Assembly: GCA_965267335.1 (NCBI GenBank)
Contig: OZ253953.1
Coordinates: 2,418,001-2,482,000, forward strand
Direction of reading: 5' to 3'
Length of the DNA stretch: 64,000 bases
DNA from: G965267335 sp965267335
GTDB lineage: Bacteria > Bacteroidota > Bacteroidia > Cytophagales > JAAEPT01
The translations under genes and the position numbers were made by a program. Positions 25,977 to 34,806 of the stretch are shown here, piece by piece; the first letter of the stretch is position 1, and each line of letters opens with the position of its first letter. The notes below the pieces were generated by a model. It saw only the letters and a program-made list of their open reading frames with translations, was not told the origin of the DNA and searched no databases.

Positions 25977-27992
25977 TTACTCTAAATTTTCCTCAAATAC
26001 AGCTGGTTGAGAAATTTTTAGTTTGTGATTTTCAGCCAAATCAATGGCTTGCTGCACATATTCCTTATATTTTTTTTGAAACGAATCGAGGAAGTTCGAA
26101 AATTCATTTCGGTCATTCCTGTCTTGTAATATCGCACTCATCCTAATCGGTTCATGAATAACTACCGAAAGTACGTTGTGGCTGAGTCTTTTGTCAAAAT
26201 TAGCAACGGATAGCGGTACGATCAATGGCTCTGGGTTAAGCACAGTGGCTAATTTAAAAGCTCCAGCTTTAAGTGGTCCGGGCGATTGTGCGGTTGTTCT
26301 ACTGGTACCTTCAGGGCTAATGATCAGATTAACTCCGTTTTTGATATACTTTTCTGCTTCTTTATAAAACTGCTGTTTTCTAATCTTTTTTTCCTCTTCA
26401 GTTTCTTTAACCTTTTCAGATTCAGGTGTATGGACATTGATGTGTCCCAGTCGGTCATAATAATCCTGGTGACCGTATTCTACGTTTCTACTGACTCTTA
26501 CCACTCTTATTCCAGGATCACCGTAGTGCTTTTGAAGGATCATAGCACTAACAAAATGAGAATCCAGTGTTAACTGGAAGTTGTTTGGTAATGTGTTGTA
26601 TGGGTGATTGAGCAAGTGATTATATATGAATATATGCCCTGATTTTTCCGGTAAATTTTCCCATCCGCTAATGATATATTCTGTGTGCTCGAAGGCTTCC
26701 TGAAAACTAAGTGCACATTTTTTTCGAATATCAGAGCTAGGTTCCTGAACTGGAGCTTTTACTACAGTCTCATAGACCTTGACAAGACCTTTATAAAATT
26801 TGTTTTCCTGATTTACCGTACCGAGTATTTCAAGACAAATTGTGGCCAGTCCTCTCTCTAATGTATTGCCATCTTTCATTACTGCTTTAAGACAAATAAA
26901 TGCGTCTTCAAGCGTAAGGATGTTGTTTAGCAAGTATGGGATTTTATGAAGTTTGGAACTGGCATCTAATTGAGTTGAGTTTTGTTCCAGTAGGTTTCTA
27001 ATCGCCAGTATTTCCTTTTCAAATTTTTGGGAGATCAATCTGGAACGTGCTGAACGTAATTGGTTGCCAATTAACCAGAGTAACCTGTAATGAAAAGCTA
27101 GATTAAATTCAGGAAATCGCTCTAAGAGTTCAAGCAGCTTTTTCTTTGGAAAATGATAGATAACTGAGTCTCTTAGCGAGATAGCGGTTGAGTCATTGGC
27201 CTTATCCTGTAAACTTCCTCCCCATGATACCGTGTACCCCTCATGAGTTAAAGTACGCATTAAAGCCAGCTTCTTACCGGTGTCATTTTCCGGAGTATAA
27301 TTTAGTGATATTTTTCCCGCAGCAAGGATGTCGTACCCATGAGCAGGTTCACCTTGCTCAACGATCACTTCACCTGCCGCATACTTTCTTCTTTTTCCGA
27401 TTTTAGCGATTTCAATGAGGTACTTATCCGAAAAAATCTCAAAAAAAGGAGACTTCCTCAATAAGTCGGCCAATGCGGGGGAATTTGTGGTTTGTCTGTC
27501 TTCAATGTTCTCTAATAGCTGATCGGAATCCCAGTCAGCGATGTGGTAAACACTTAGTTCGGTCCTTACCCTGGCAAGTAGTTTTACTGCATGATCCAGA
27601 ACAAACTCAAGAAATTGAGTGCCGAGTTCGGGGTGCTTTTCGAAAACCAGCCTAAGGTGATCATGACTCCAGCGCAGAGCAGTACAATCAGTTGCGGCCT
27701 TATCAGTTGTAGCGTAGCGGTAGGGCGACCTGAAACCAGACCAACCCAAGGGAGTCAATGTTTCATTTGTATGTCCCACTTCAAACTGGTCAGCTTCGTG
27801 CTCTAGTTGAATGGAGAAGCCTACTTCACCGGTGAGTAGAAGGTAGAAATGAGTGCTTGTGGCGAATTGAGTGGTGAACAAGGAGCCTTTATTTACTTCC
27901 ACTTTCATGCACCCCGCAGCCAAATCATGATAAGCAGATTCTTCGATACCCTGAAGGAAATGGAGTGGTTTCAGTATTTCTGGCAATGACAT
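25977..27992 (-). CDS. Cyclic-nucleotide-binding-domain protein fused to a PlsC-like acyltransferase
   Basis: 671 residues. The N-terminal ~300 residues hold two CNB domains: one about 10-150 with LTPLGWSGFRSPYRYATT (R92, T95 in the place of the phosphate-binding cassette, with the usual GE changed to GW) and one about 165-300, where the corresponding Arg is missing (SWGGSLQDKANDSTA). A helical linker (about 310-430) leads to a PlsC-like acyltransferase domain with IYNHLLNH and SPEGTSRTT. The canonical HX4D is not exact, so the catalytic histidine is uncertain (HLLNHPYNT region). The architecture suggests ligand-gated phospholipid acylation. Only the first CNB domain could bind a ligand in the usual way. 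Confidence 0.85.
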   Translation of the reverse strand: MSLPEILKPLHFLQGIEESAYHDLAAGCMKVEVNKGSLFTTQFATSTHFYLLLTGEVGFSIQLEHEADQFEVGHTNETLTPLGWSGFRSPYRYATTDKAATDCTALRWSHDHLRLVFEKHPELGTQFLEFVLDHAVKLLARVRTELSVYHIADWDSDQLLENIEDRQTTNSPALADLLRKSPFFEIFSDKYLIEIAKIGKRRKYAAGEVIVEQGEPAHGYDILAAGKISLNYTPENDTGKKLALMRTLTHEGYTVSWGGSLQDKANDSTAISLRDSVIYHFPKKKLLELLERFPEFNLAFHYRLLWLIGNQLRSARSRLISQKFEKEILAIRNLLEQNSTQLDASSKLHKIPYLLNNILTLEDAFICLKAVMKDGNTLERGLATICLEILGTVNQENKFYKGLVKVYETVVKAPVQEPSSDIRKKCALSFQEAFEHTEYIISGWENLPEKSGHIFIYNHLLNHPYNTLPNNFQLTLDSHFVSAMILQKHYGDPGIRVVRVSRNVEYGHQDYYDRLGHINVHTPESEKVKETEEEKKIRKQQFYKEAEKYIKNGVNLIISPEGTSRTTAQSPGPLKAGAFKLATVLNPEPLIVPLSVANFDKRLSHNVLSVVIHEPIRMSAILQDRNDRNEFSNFLDSFQKKYKEYVQQAIDLAENHKLKISQPAVFEENLE

Positions 27993-28039
27993 ACGGCACT
28001 AAATTAGTTCTTTTATTCATACATAATTCAGGTTGTACA

Positions 28040-28047
28040 TATATTTG
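28040..28047 (+). promoter_or_regulatory. -7 element TATATTTG upstream of the DUF3592-like gene
   Basis: Exact TAnnTTTG match ending 4 nt before the chosen ATG at 28052, so the transcript would start at or near the ATG (leaderless). This could also mean the true start is further downstream, but no better ATG exists. Confidence 0.35.
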
Positions 28048-28051
28048 TGAT

Positions 28052-28489
28052 ATGAAACCGAAGAGAATATTTGGTCTGGTGATTGGGGCTTTATTTGCAG
28101 TGGCTATGTATTACGCAGGTTATCGCTTATACACTGATGGCGATAGCAGATATCCGAATAAGCTGAAGTCAATAGGAAAGGTGGTCAGTTTCAAGCCGGT
28201 AGAGGGAGGAAAAAAAACAAAGTTTCTGGCTCAAATTGAGTATGACCATGTTCCGGCAAATGTAAAAGATACTGTTGAATACAACAGGCTCATAGTCGAT
28301 ACAACAAAGACGAGAATAGGGAAGGAGTTTGTTGTTTGGTATCCCGGAGATTACCCAGGACAGGAGTGTAGCTTTTCGGTCCCTGGAGATAATTTTGGTG
28401 AAGCGATTGTCGCTTTTGTACTTGGTGGGGTGATGACTCTTGCAGTGATTTTTCTTTTGGTAATAGAGTTGAGAAAGACTAAGTCATAG
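28052..28489 (+). CDS. DUF3592-like membrane protein
   Basis: 145 residues from ATG 28052; the earlier possible start at 27965 is rejected because it lies in the divergent acyltransferase gene. One membrane segment is at about 7-25 and one near 118-138. The periplasmic part between them (IGKVVSF, IEYDHVP, KEFVVWYPGDYPG) fits the DUF3592 pattern of a small beta domain between two helices. Function is unknown. Its end overlaps the convergent peroxiredoxin gene by 6 bp. Confidence 0.65.
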   Translation: MKPKRIFGLVIGALFAVAMYYAGYRLYTDGDSRYPNKLKSIGKVVSFKPVEGGKKTKFLAQIEYDHVPANVKDTVEYNRLIVDTTKTRIGKEFVVWYPGDYPGQECSFSVPGDNFGEAIVAFVLGGVMTLAVIFLLVIELRKTKS

Positions 28490-29059
28490 ATACTTCAATA
28501 TCTCACTAACCGTTGACCTTTCTCTGTAGTCCTCATTGAAGTGGACGTATTCAATGAGGCCTTTTTGATCAATTACATAAGTAGCCGGGACCGGTAATTG
28601 AAGTTCCTCCTGAGTGGTATGTTTTCTTGTGTTGGTCATTACATAGTGAAAAGCTCTTGGTATGGTGTTCTGGTTCAGCTCAAAGTTGATTTTCATAACT
28701 TTCATAATGCTATAATCCATGTCGTAGAGGATATCAAAGGTGGCACCAGAGGTTTTTTGCATTTGGTTAATATACTCAGGTTGTTCTGGGGTTACCACCA
28801 GAACGGAAGCTCCTTTGTCTGTAATTAATTGTAGCGAATCCTGAAGTTTAGCGATATGCTGTTTGCAATAAGGACACCAATGGCCACGGTAGAATACCAA
28901 GACAACCTTTCCATTCTTTAACTTATCGGATAATGAGACCGAATCACCTTTTTGATTAATTGCCTTAAAATCATGAACTGTATCACCTACTTTCAGGTGA
29001 TCCTGACCAAAAGCGAGTTGACAAATGAATACTAAAGTGAGTAGTGTAATTGATTTCAT
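28484..29059 (-). CDS. Secreted AhpC/TSA-family peroxiredoxin-like protein
   Basis: 191 residues from ATG 29059, giving a signal peptide (SITLLTLVFICQLAFGQ); the start at 29086 would add nine residues ahead of it. The redoxin core has FYRGHWCPYCKQH, with a CxxC pair of the thioredoxin/peroxiredoxin type, then PATYVIDQKG near the end. It probably reduces peroxides or thiols in the periplasm. It is similar in form to TlpA/ResA-like proteins, but the RGxWCPYC form favours AhpC/TSA. Monocistronic, divergent from thyA. Confidence 0.8.
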   Translation of the reverse strand: MKSITLLTLVFICQLAFGQDHLKVGDTVHDFKAINQKGDSVSLSDKLKNGKVVLVFYRGHWCPYCKQHIAKLQDSLQLITDKGASVLVVTPEQPEYINQMQKTSGATFDILYDMDYSIMKVMKINFELNQNTIPRAFHYVMTNTRKHTTQEELQLPVPATYVIDQKGLIEYVHFNEDYRERSTVSEILKYL

Positions 29060-29145
29060 GTAACTATGAACTGATTGTGAATACATTAGGTTCTCATTGT
29101 GAATAACTTCAATCCGTTTACCTTCAAAATCAGGGGCGGATTAAA

Positions 29146-29153
29146 TAATTTTG
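29146..29153 (+). promoter_or_regulatory. -7 element TAATTTTG for thyA
   Basis: Exact TAnnTTTG match ending 22 nt before the thyA ATG. No good -33 box is visible. Confidence 0.45.
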
Positions 29154-29175
29154 TCAGGTTAAAAGAGCAAAAATC

Positions 29176-29970
29176 ATGCAACAATACCTCGATCTAATGC
29201 GAAGAATCCTTGATGAAGGAGTTGAAAAATCCGATAGAACTGGAACAGGTACGAAATCCGTATTTGGACATCAAATGCGATTTGACCTATCAGAAGGGTT
29301 TCCTTGTCTTACAACGAAGAAACTGCATTTAAGGTCGATCATACACGAGCTGCTATGGTTCCTGAAAGGAGAGACAAATATCAAATACTTGAAAGATAAC
29401 GGTGTTCGTATCTGGGACGAATGGGCAGACGAAAATGGTGAGCTCGGTCCCGTATATGGCTCCCAGTGGCGATCGTGGCCTACTCCGGATGGCCGTCACA
29501 TCGATCAAATTACCAAGGTGATTGATCAAATCAAAAATACCCCGGATTCTCGCAGACTTATTGTAAGTGCATGGAATGTTGCTGAGATTGAGAACATGGC
29601 CTTGCCACCTTGTCATACTTTCTTCCAGTTTTATGTTGCCAATGGAAAGTTATCTTGTCAGTTATACCAACGTAGCGCTGATGTATTTTTAGGGGTTCCG
29701 TTTAATATTGCTTCCTACGCTTTGTTGACTATGATGGTAGCTCAGGTTACCGATCTTAAACCTGGTGATTTTGTACATACTTTTGGAGATGCTCACCTCT
29801 ATTCGAATCATATGGATCAAACAGAATTACAATTGAGTAGAGACCCAAGGCCTTTGCCCGAAATGAAAATCAATCCGGAAGTGAAGGATATTTTTGATTT
29901 TAAGTTTGAGGACTTTGAGTTGATCAATTATGACCCTCATCCCCATATAAAAGGAGCGGTGGCCGTTTAG
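29176..29970 (+). CDS. thyA: Thymidylate synthase
   Basis: 264 residues, the same length as the E. coli enzyme. It methylates dUMP to dTMP with methylenetetrahydrofolate. The active-site cysteine is C146 in PPCHTFFQFYV, and the folate- and dUMP-binding segments QRSADVFLGVPFNIASYA and HTFGDAHLYSNH are intact. The final residues HPHIKGAVAV are typical. Convergent with the class IV aminotransferase gene, sharing TTAG at the stops. No folA follows. Confidence 0.97.
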   Translation: MQQYLDLMRRILDEGVEKSDRTGTGTKSVFGHQMRFDLSEGFPCLTTKKLHLRSIIHELLWFLKGETNIKYLKDNGVRIWDEWADENGELGPVYGSQWRSWPTPDGRHIDQITKVIDQIKNTPDSRRLIVSAWNVAEIENMALPPCHTFFQFYVANGKLSCQLYQRSADVFLGVPFNIASYALLTMMVAQVTDLKPGDFVHTFGDAHLYSNHMDQTELQLSRDPRPLPEMKINPEVKDIFDFKFEDFELINYDPHPHIKGAVAV

Positions 29971-30785
29971 TAACACTCATTAATTAGACTAAAAAACTTG
30001 TCTGGTATTGGTGAAAAACGGGTTCCTTCAATTGATAAAAGAGAGCTAATTCCTCCAACATTACTGATAAATACATGATCAGCTTCAAGAAGTTCGTCCT
30101 TTTTGTATAGACCTTCGTTTACTGAATAACCATGTTCAATTAGCTTGTTGAGTATCATATTTCTGCTGATGCCGGCTACACAACCCGACTCCAAGGATGG
30201 CGTAAAAAGTGAATTGTTCTTGAGCCAGTAGATGTTCGAATATAAACACTCTGCAATCACTTTATGTGGTCCGAGTAAGATTACTTCATCAGCTTGTTTT
30301 TCTTGTTTGTAAATACCTGCCATAACGTAGGTGTCAGCGGATAGATTTTTATAAGGTGAAATAGGGGAGAAGGAAAGACGTATGTCTTCAAAAACTACAG
30401 CACTATTTTTTATTCGTGGTTGAGCTTTACTTTCTCTCATGATCCCAAAAATCTCGAAGGCGTTGCTAAACGGTTCGTAGAGTCCATTTCCTTTTCTAGT
30501 AAATATTAGTTTGACAGCACATCGTTCCGTGGATAATTGGTTTTTGGAAATTAAGTCGTGGATATTAGAATTCAACTCTAACAGTAGGCTGTCATCGATA
30601 GTCCCTTTGTAAGCGTTTAAGCCATTGTTAATACGGTCTAAATGTGCATTAAAGTTCTGAATATTGCCTTGTTCATAGATCATTGTTTCGAAAAAACCAT
30701 CTCCGAACAAAAAGCCTCTGTTGTGGATAGATAATTGATAATCAGAAGTTTTTACAAGATGGTTATTGTGAAGAATCCAGTTCAT
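29967..30785 (-). CDS. Class IV aminotransferase (branched-chain/PabC group)
   Basis: 272 residues from ATG 30785; the longer frame to 30842 would run into the divergent gpsA promoter. The fold-type IV PLP signature is seen: RGFLFGDGFFETM, then YKNLSADTYVMA with the candidate PLP lysine, and the E-x-x-YSNIYWL segment. Members include BCAT, D-amino acid aminotransferase and aminodeoxychorismate lyase (PabC). The short length and thyA neighbour make PabC attractive, since folate genes often lie together, but the specificity cannot be fixed by eye. Confidence 0.8.
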   Translation of the reverse strand: MNWILHNNHLVKTSDYQLSIHNRGFLFGDGFFETMIYEQGNIQNFNAHLDRINNGLNAYKGTIDDSLLLELNSNIHDLISKNQLSTERCAVKLIFTRKGNGLYEPFSNAFEIFGIMRESKAQPRIKNSAVVFEDIRLSFSPISPYKNLSADTYVMAGIYKQEKQADEVILLGPHKVIAECLYSNIYWLKNNSLFTPSLESGCVAGISRNMILNKLIEHGYSVNEGLYKKDELLEADHVFISNVGGISSLLSIEGTRFSPIPDKFFSLINECY

Positions 30786-30830
30786 AATCTTGAATGTGCG
30801 AATCGAATTAGAAATATTCCTATTAATGGC

Positions 30831-30838
30831 TAAATTTG
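30831..30838 (+). promoter_or_regulatory. -7 element TAAATTTG for gpsA
   Basis: Exact TAnnTTTG match ending 9 nt before the gpsA ATG at 30848. The implied leader is almost absent. Confidence 0.45.
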
Positions 30839-30847
30839 CCACCTCGA

Positions 30848-31870
30848 ATGGGAAAAATAAAAATTAAAAAGGACAATTTACCCAGAGTAGCTGTTATTGG
30901 TGATGGTAGCTGGGCAACAGCAATTGTAAAAATCCTTACTGAGAACCCCGTTCGTGTCAAATGGTGGGTAAGAAATCGAGATGATGTTCGATATATTAAA
31001 AAGATTGGACACAACCCTAATTACCTCCCAAGTGCACAATTAAAAAGAAGAAGGCTTCGTCCCGTGAGTAACCTGAAAAGGGCAGTACGTGATGTTGACA
31101 TAATCATTCTTGCCATCCCCGCAACTTATTTGAAACAATCACTGGAAAAATTAGGACCCGGAGACTTTCAAGGCAAACAAGTGATCAGTGCAATTAAGGG
31201 TATGATGCAAGATGAACATCAATTGGTCACTGATTGGGTGCAGGAGCATTTTCAGGTCAACCCCAGAAATATGGGGATCATTTGTGGGCCGTGTCATGCG
31301 GAAGAAGTGGCCATGGAGCGCCAGTCATTTCTTACAATTTCAAGCGATAATAAATCTCTCGCAGCGCGTACAGCTGAGTTGTTATCATGTCGTTTCGTAA
31401 AAACTTCCGTAGTCGGTGACCTGAGGGGTGTGGAGTATGCCGCTGTCATGAAGAATATAGTTGCTCTGGCATCTGGTATCTGTTATGGCTTGAATATGGG
31501 TGATAATTTTCAGGCCGTATTGGTTTCCAATGCATTGCAGGAAATTAAACATTTTTTGGATGTCGTAGACCCACAAGAGGATCGAGATATAAATGGAAGT
31601 GCGTATCTGGGTGACCTTCTGGTTACGGCCTACTCTCAGTTCAGTAGAAACCGGACTTTGGGTAGCATGGTTGGTAGGGGGTATACGGTTAAATCTGCTC
31701 TTCTTGAAATGAGGATGGTTGCCGAAGGTTATTATGCGGTAGAAAGTATATACGAAATAAGTAAGAAGCACCAGGTAGAAATGCCAATTTGTACCGCAGT
31801 ATATAATATACTCTATGAGAGAATTGCCCCGCGTATGGAAATCCAACTGCTAATCAATCAACTTACGTAG
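30848..31870 (+). CDS. gpsA: NAD(P)-dependent glycerol-3-phosphate dehydrogenase
   Basis: 340 residues from ATG 30848. It reduces dihydroxyacetone phosphate to sn-glycerol 3-phosphate for phospholipid synthesis. The nucleotide-binding start is VIGDGSWATA (usual form GAGSWGTA). Also present are AIKGM, GICGPCHAEEVA (normally GPSHAEEV), and the substrate region VEYAAVMKNIVALASGICYG with its catalytic lysine, followed by GSAYLGDLLVTAYS. The end overlaps the convergent gene by 21 bp. Phospholipid relevance links it to the acyltransferase genes nearby. Confidence 0.92.
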   Translation: MGKIKIKKDNLPRVAVIGDGSWATAIVKILTENPVRVKWWVRNRDDVRYIKKIGHNPNYLPSAQLKRRRLRPVSNLKRAVRDVDIIILAIPATYLKQSLEKLGPGDFQGKQVISAIKGMMQDEHQLVTDWVQEHFQVNPRNMGIICGPCHAEEVAMERQSFLTISSDNKSLAARTAELLSCRFVKTSVVGDLRGVEYAAVMKNIVALASGICYGLNMGDNFQAVLVSNALQEIKHFLDVVDPQEDRDINGSAYLGDLLVTAYSQFSRNRTLGSMVGRGYTVKSALLEMRMVAEGYYAVESIYEISKKHQVEMPICTAVYNILYERIAPRMEIQLLINQLT

Positions 31871-32374
31871 TCTTACCAAAGGCCGTGAGAACAAAAACCA
31901 ACCTCCTGTCAATTCAATAAGTTTCGGAATTTTAATGACTGCTTGATCTCCCTCTGCATCTGAAATATATAGGTCTACTTCATAGTACCACAAGCCGTGA
32001 TCGGAGAGATATGAAAAGACAGACACTGTGTCTAATTTTGTGCTGTCCCAGGCAATATTGAGCCCCAAAGCATCGTTTCTGGTTTGTACAACACTGTGCT
32101 GAAATACCTCTTCATCATTTAGTCCAAATTCCCATATTAATTCCTCCAGATAAGCTGTCTGGTGCTCTCGTTCAGCATATTCTATAATATCATGGGTTGA
32201 GGGAATTAAGTTCGTGAGACCAGTTGAATCTGCTTCTTTTATTGTGTGGAAAAGCTGTTCTCCGATCTTTCGAGCTTTAGTAGCAGATTGTGCCCAAAGC
32301 ATTTGTTGGAATGGGGCAAAGGTCAAAAAGAAGAGAATCGTATACTTAAAGTAAAGGGTATTAGGATTGATCAT
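31850..32374 (-). CDS. Secreted protein of unknown function
   Basis: 174 residues from ATG 32374. A signal peptide is visible (YTILFFLTFAPFQQMLWAQS). The mature part is mostly helical at first (RKIGEQLFHTIKEAD), then beta-rich (LWYYEVDLYISDAEG, GGWFLF). I do not recognise a family. It is the last gene of the accC-TPR-maf-TM operon, overlapping the previous gene by 14 bp and convergent with gpsA. Confidence 0.65.
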   Translation of the reverse strand: MINPNTLYFKYTILFFLTFAPFQQMLWAQSATKARKIGEQLFHTIKEADSTGLTNLIPSTHDIIEYAEREHQTAYLEELIWEFGLNDEEVFQHSVVQTRNDALGLNIAWDSTKLDTVSVFSYLSDHGLWYYEVDLYISDAEGDQAVIKIPKLIELTGGWFLFSRPLVRLRKLID

Positions 32375-32804
32375 CTTTAGTTTTTGATAAATACAAACCA
32401 ATGCGTGATCCAAGGTAGGAAAAAGGAAGGAAAGCGAACATACTGGATATCCAAAACCATAAGGGATGCCTGAAAATTTCCATGAATACTAATCCACCCG
32501 CCAGCAGTAGCACTCCTACCATAAGTCCGTGGCCAGTTTTGTGAGTTCTGGCAAGAAAAGTCGCAAGAGTACTTCCGGTAAGGGTTCCAATGGCCCAGGT
32601 AATGAGCTCCATCACTTTGAGCCACACAGGGGTACTGTCTATGTATGCCTGTATGAGTAGTGGATTTGATTCATAACCTTCTGGAAGTGGAAAAAGGTTG
32701 CTCTCGAGAACCTCCATTCCAATAATTGCAACCAAACCAACTACCAAACCAATGATAGTAGGAAGTATTGTGATGATTATGTTCTCTTGCTTTACCTGCG
32801 GCAT
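32361..32804 (-). CDS. Hypothetical four-helix membrane protein
   Basis: 147 residues from ATG 32804, with hydrophobic segments near 9-30, 62-82, 90-108 and 112-132. The opening (ILPTIIGLVVGLVAIIGMEV) is glycine-rich like small membrane proteins. I see no catalytic motif. It lies 17 bp after maf and overlaps the secreted protein gene by 14 bp, so it is part of the same operon. Confidence 0.65.
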   Translation of the reverse strand: MPQVKQENIIITILPTIIGLVVGLVAIIGMEVLESNLFPLPEGYESNPLLIQAYIDSTPVWLKVMELITWAIGTLTGSTLATFLARTHKTGHGLMVGVLLLAGGLVFMEIFRHPLWFWISSMFAFLPFSYLGSRIGLYLSKTKDDQS

Positions 32805-32821
32805 ATTGGAATATAATGATT

Positions 32822-33391
32822 TTATGCGAAACTCTTTAATTTTTGGTATAACTCGCAAACAGGCAAACCCACAACGTTGTAATAAGAGCCTTCAATGTCA
32901 CTTACACCGATCATTCCTATCCATTCCTGAATACCATAAGCACCGGCTTTGTCAAATGGCTTGTATGTGGAGACGTAATGGTTTATTTCTGCATCAGTGA
33001 GATTTTTGAACCAGACATTAGTAGTCGAGGAGAAGGAGAAAGCTTTCTTTTCATTCCTGATGGTTACTCCTGTAATTACCTGATGCTGGCTTCCAGACAG
33101 TTGCCTTAACATTCTCACTGCATCATTATGGTCTGTTGGCTTACCTAAAATTTGATCATCAATTGTTACTATTGTGTCAGCCGTGATTAGTATTTCATTA
33201 GAAAGGGGCTTGGAATAGGCCTTTGACTTTTTGATGGCTAAGAACTCAGCAACTTCTTCTGTACCCAGACTGTCTGGAAAAACTTCTTCACATTCAATTT
33301 GTACAACCTTAAATTCCAACCCTGTTTCTTTAAGTAATTGCTGCCTTCTTGGAGATTGTGATCCTAGAAGTAGTGATTGCTTAATGTTCAT
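32822..33391 (-). CDS. maf: Maf-type nucleoside triphosphate pyrophosphatase
   Basis: 189 residues from ATG 33391, one base of which is shared with the upstream stop. Maf proteins hydrolyse dTTP, UTP or modified nucleotides to monophosphates. The signature S13-P-R15-R16 is present, as are ADTIV (catalytic Asp) and LGKPTDHNDA. The C-terminal YNVVGLPVCEL is typical. Confidence 0.92.
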   Translation of the reverse strand: MNIKQSLLLGSQSPRRQQLLKETGLEFKVVQIECEEVFPDSLGTEEVAEFLAIKKSKAYSKPLSNEILITADTIVTIDDQILGKPTDHNDAVRMLRQLSGSQHQVITGVTIRNEKKAFSFSSTTNVWFKNLTDAEINHYVSTYKPFDKAGAYGIQEWIGMIGVSDIEGSYYNVVGLPVCELYQKLKSFA

Positions 33392-34806
33392 CAATTTCCA
33401 TTTTTATCATTACAATACATTCTTATCATATGCATCGCCCCGGCATACTTCATCGAATATGCCATTTCAAAATCAAGACAAGCACTACGTTTGTCCTTCA
33501 ATTCATAATTGGCGATTCCTCTATAGTAAAAGGCCTCCGGATTTTCTGGCTCCAGATGCAATATATGATCAAAATGATCTCTGGCTCTTTTGTATTGCTC
33601 TTTTTCCAGTTCAATAATTCCAAGGTTGACGAGCGCATCTACATTATTTGAATCTTGCCTTAGGACCTCATTGAATTCACGGATAGCAGCATCAGAGTTA
33701 CCGTCATGAAAAAGGCATAATGCTTTATTTATTCTCGCATCAGTATCTTCCGGATCGAGGTGCAGAGCTGTTTCAAACTCGTATAGTGCGTCTTTGTAAT
33801 CCTGAAGTTGAAATAAAATCAGTCCTCTGTCAAAGTGAGCTTCTTCATCAGCTGGGTCTAATTGAGTGACACGGTTGTAGTCGGTAAGAGCTTCTCTATA
33901 ATGCTTTCTTTGATAATTGGCCATACCTCTATAAAAATAGGCAGGAGAATAGTTTGGTCGACTCTCTATCACTTTGGTATAATCTGCAACGGCTTGTTTC
34001 AGTTTTCCTGATTCATGGAGACTTTTAGCACGTCTGTACCTGGTTTTGATATTACCGGAATCCAATGCCAATACCTTGCTGTAGTCCTTATAGGCACCAT
34101 CAAAATCTTTGATTAAATCTTTGGCCCAGGCTCTTCTTTTGTACGCATCGACATAGTTAGAATCCATCTGAATTGCCAGATCGTAGTGAACAATTGCCTC
34201 TCCATATTTCTTTAGTTTTTCTCTCATAATTCCACACTGAACATGAGAAACTTTTCGTATGTCTATTGCAAGATTATCCTGATTGGCTGCTGTTTCAAAG
34301 TCTTTCATAGCACCTGCATGATCGCCTAGCATCGCTCTGGCTTCACCTCTTCGAAAATAGGCTTCCGAAAAATCAGGTTTTTCATAAATTGCTTTATTTA
34401 AATCTTGTACGGCATCGAAATAATTTTGTGAGTAATAGTTTTTTAATGCTCTCTCGTACAAAGTGTGCGGGTCAATATAGTTTATTGTGTCATCAGGCAT
34501 TTCTGATTGCATAATTACCTGATTATCATCAATTGGATTGGTATATGGTCCATGATCAAACAACATTTCTTTAGGTTCAAAGGGTATGTTCCTTAGAATT
34601 GCTTCGTGCTGTGCTGTAGGAGCTTTTTCTGATTTAGCTCGAAGTGTGTTTCCTCCACTGAACCGGGGGACGTAATTGTGATTTAACTCAATAGTGTCAG
34701 ATAGGGGTGGATCACTGTTAGTATTTTCAGCGCTTGTAGGCTGTTGTTGTGTTCTACACCCAACAAAGAGCAGAAAAGCTGTAGCTATATACAATGCTCT
34801 TGTCAT
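33391..34806 (-). CDS. TPR lipoprotein
   Basis: 471 residues. The N-terminus is a lipoprotein signal (YIATAFLLFVGC, lipobox FVGC). From about residue 115 to the end are some nine tetratricopeptide repeats with the W/Y-xxG-xxA-xxD pattern, e.g. YFRRGEARAML and AYFYRGMANYQR. The predicted localisation is the periplasmic face of the outer membrane. Such proteins scaffold complexes. It overlaps accC by 4 bp (ATGA) and maf by 1 base. Confidence 0.88.
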   Translation of the reverse strand: MTRALYIATAFLLFVGCRTQQQPTSAENTNSDPPLSDTIELNHNYVPRFSGGNTLRAKSEKAPTAQHEAILRNIPFEPKEMLFDHGPYTNPIDDNQVIMQSEMPDDTINYIDPHTLYERALKNYYSQNYFDAVQDLNKAIYEKPDFSEAYFRRGEARAMLGDHAGAMKDFETAANQDNLAIDIRKVSHVQCGIMREKLKKYGEAIVHYDLAIQMDSNYVDAYKRRAWAKDLIKDFDGAYKDYSKVLALDSGNIKTRYRRAKSLHESGKLKQAVADYTKVIESRPNYSPAYFYRGMANYQRKHYREALTDYNRVTQLDPADEEAHFDRGLILFQLQDYKDALYEFETALHLDPEDTDARINKALCLFHDGNSDAAIREFNEVLRQDSNNVDALVNLGIIELEKEQYKRARDHFDHILHLEPENPEAFYYRGIANYELKDKRSACLDFEMAYSMKYAGAMHMIRMYCNDKNGN

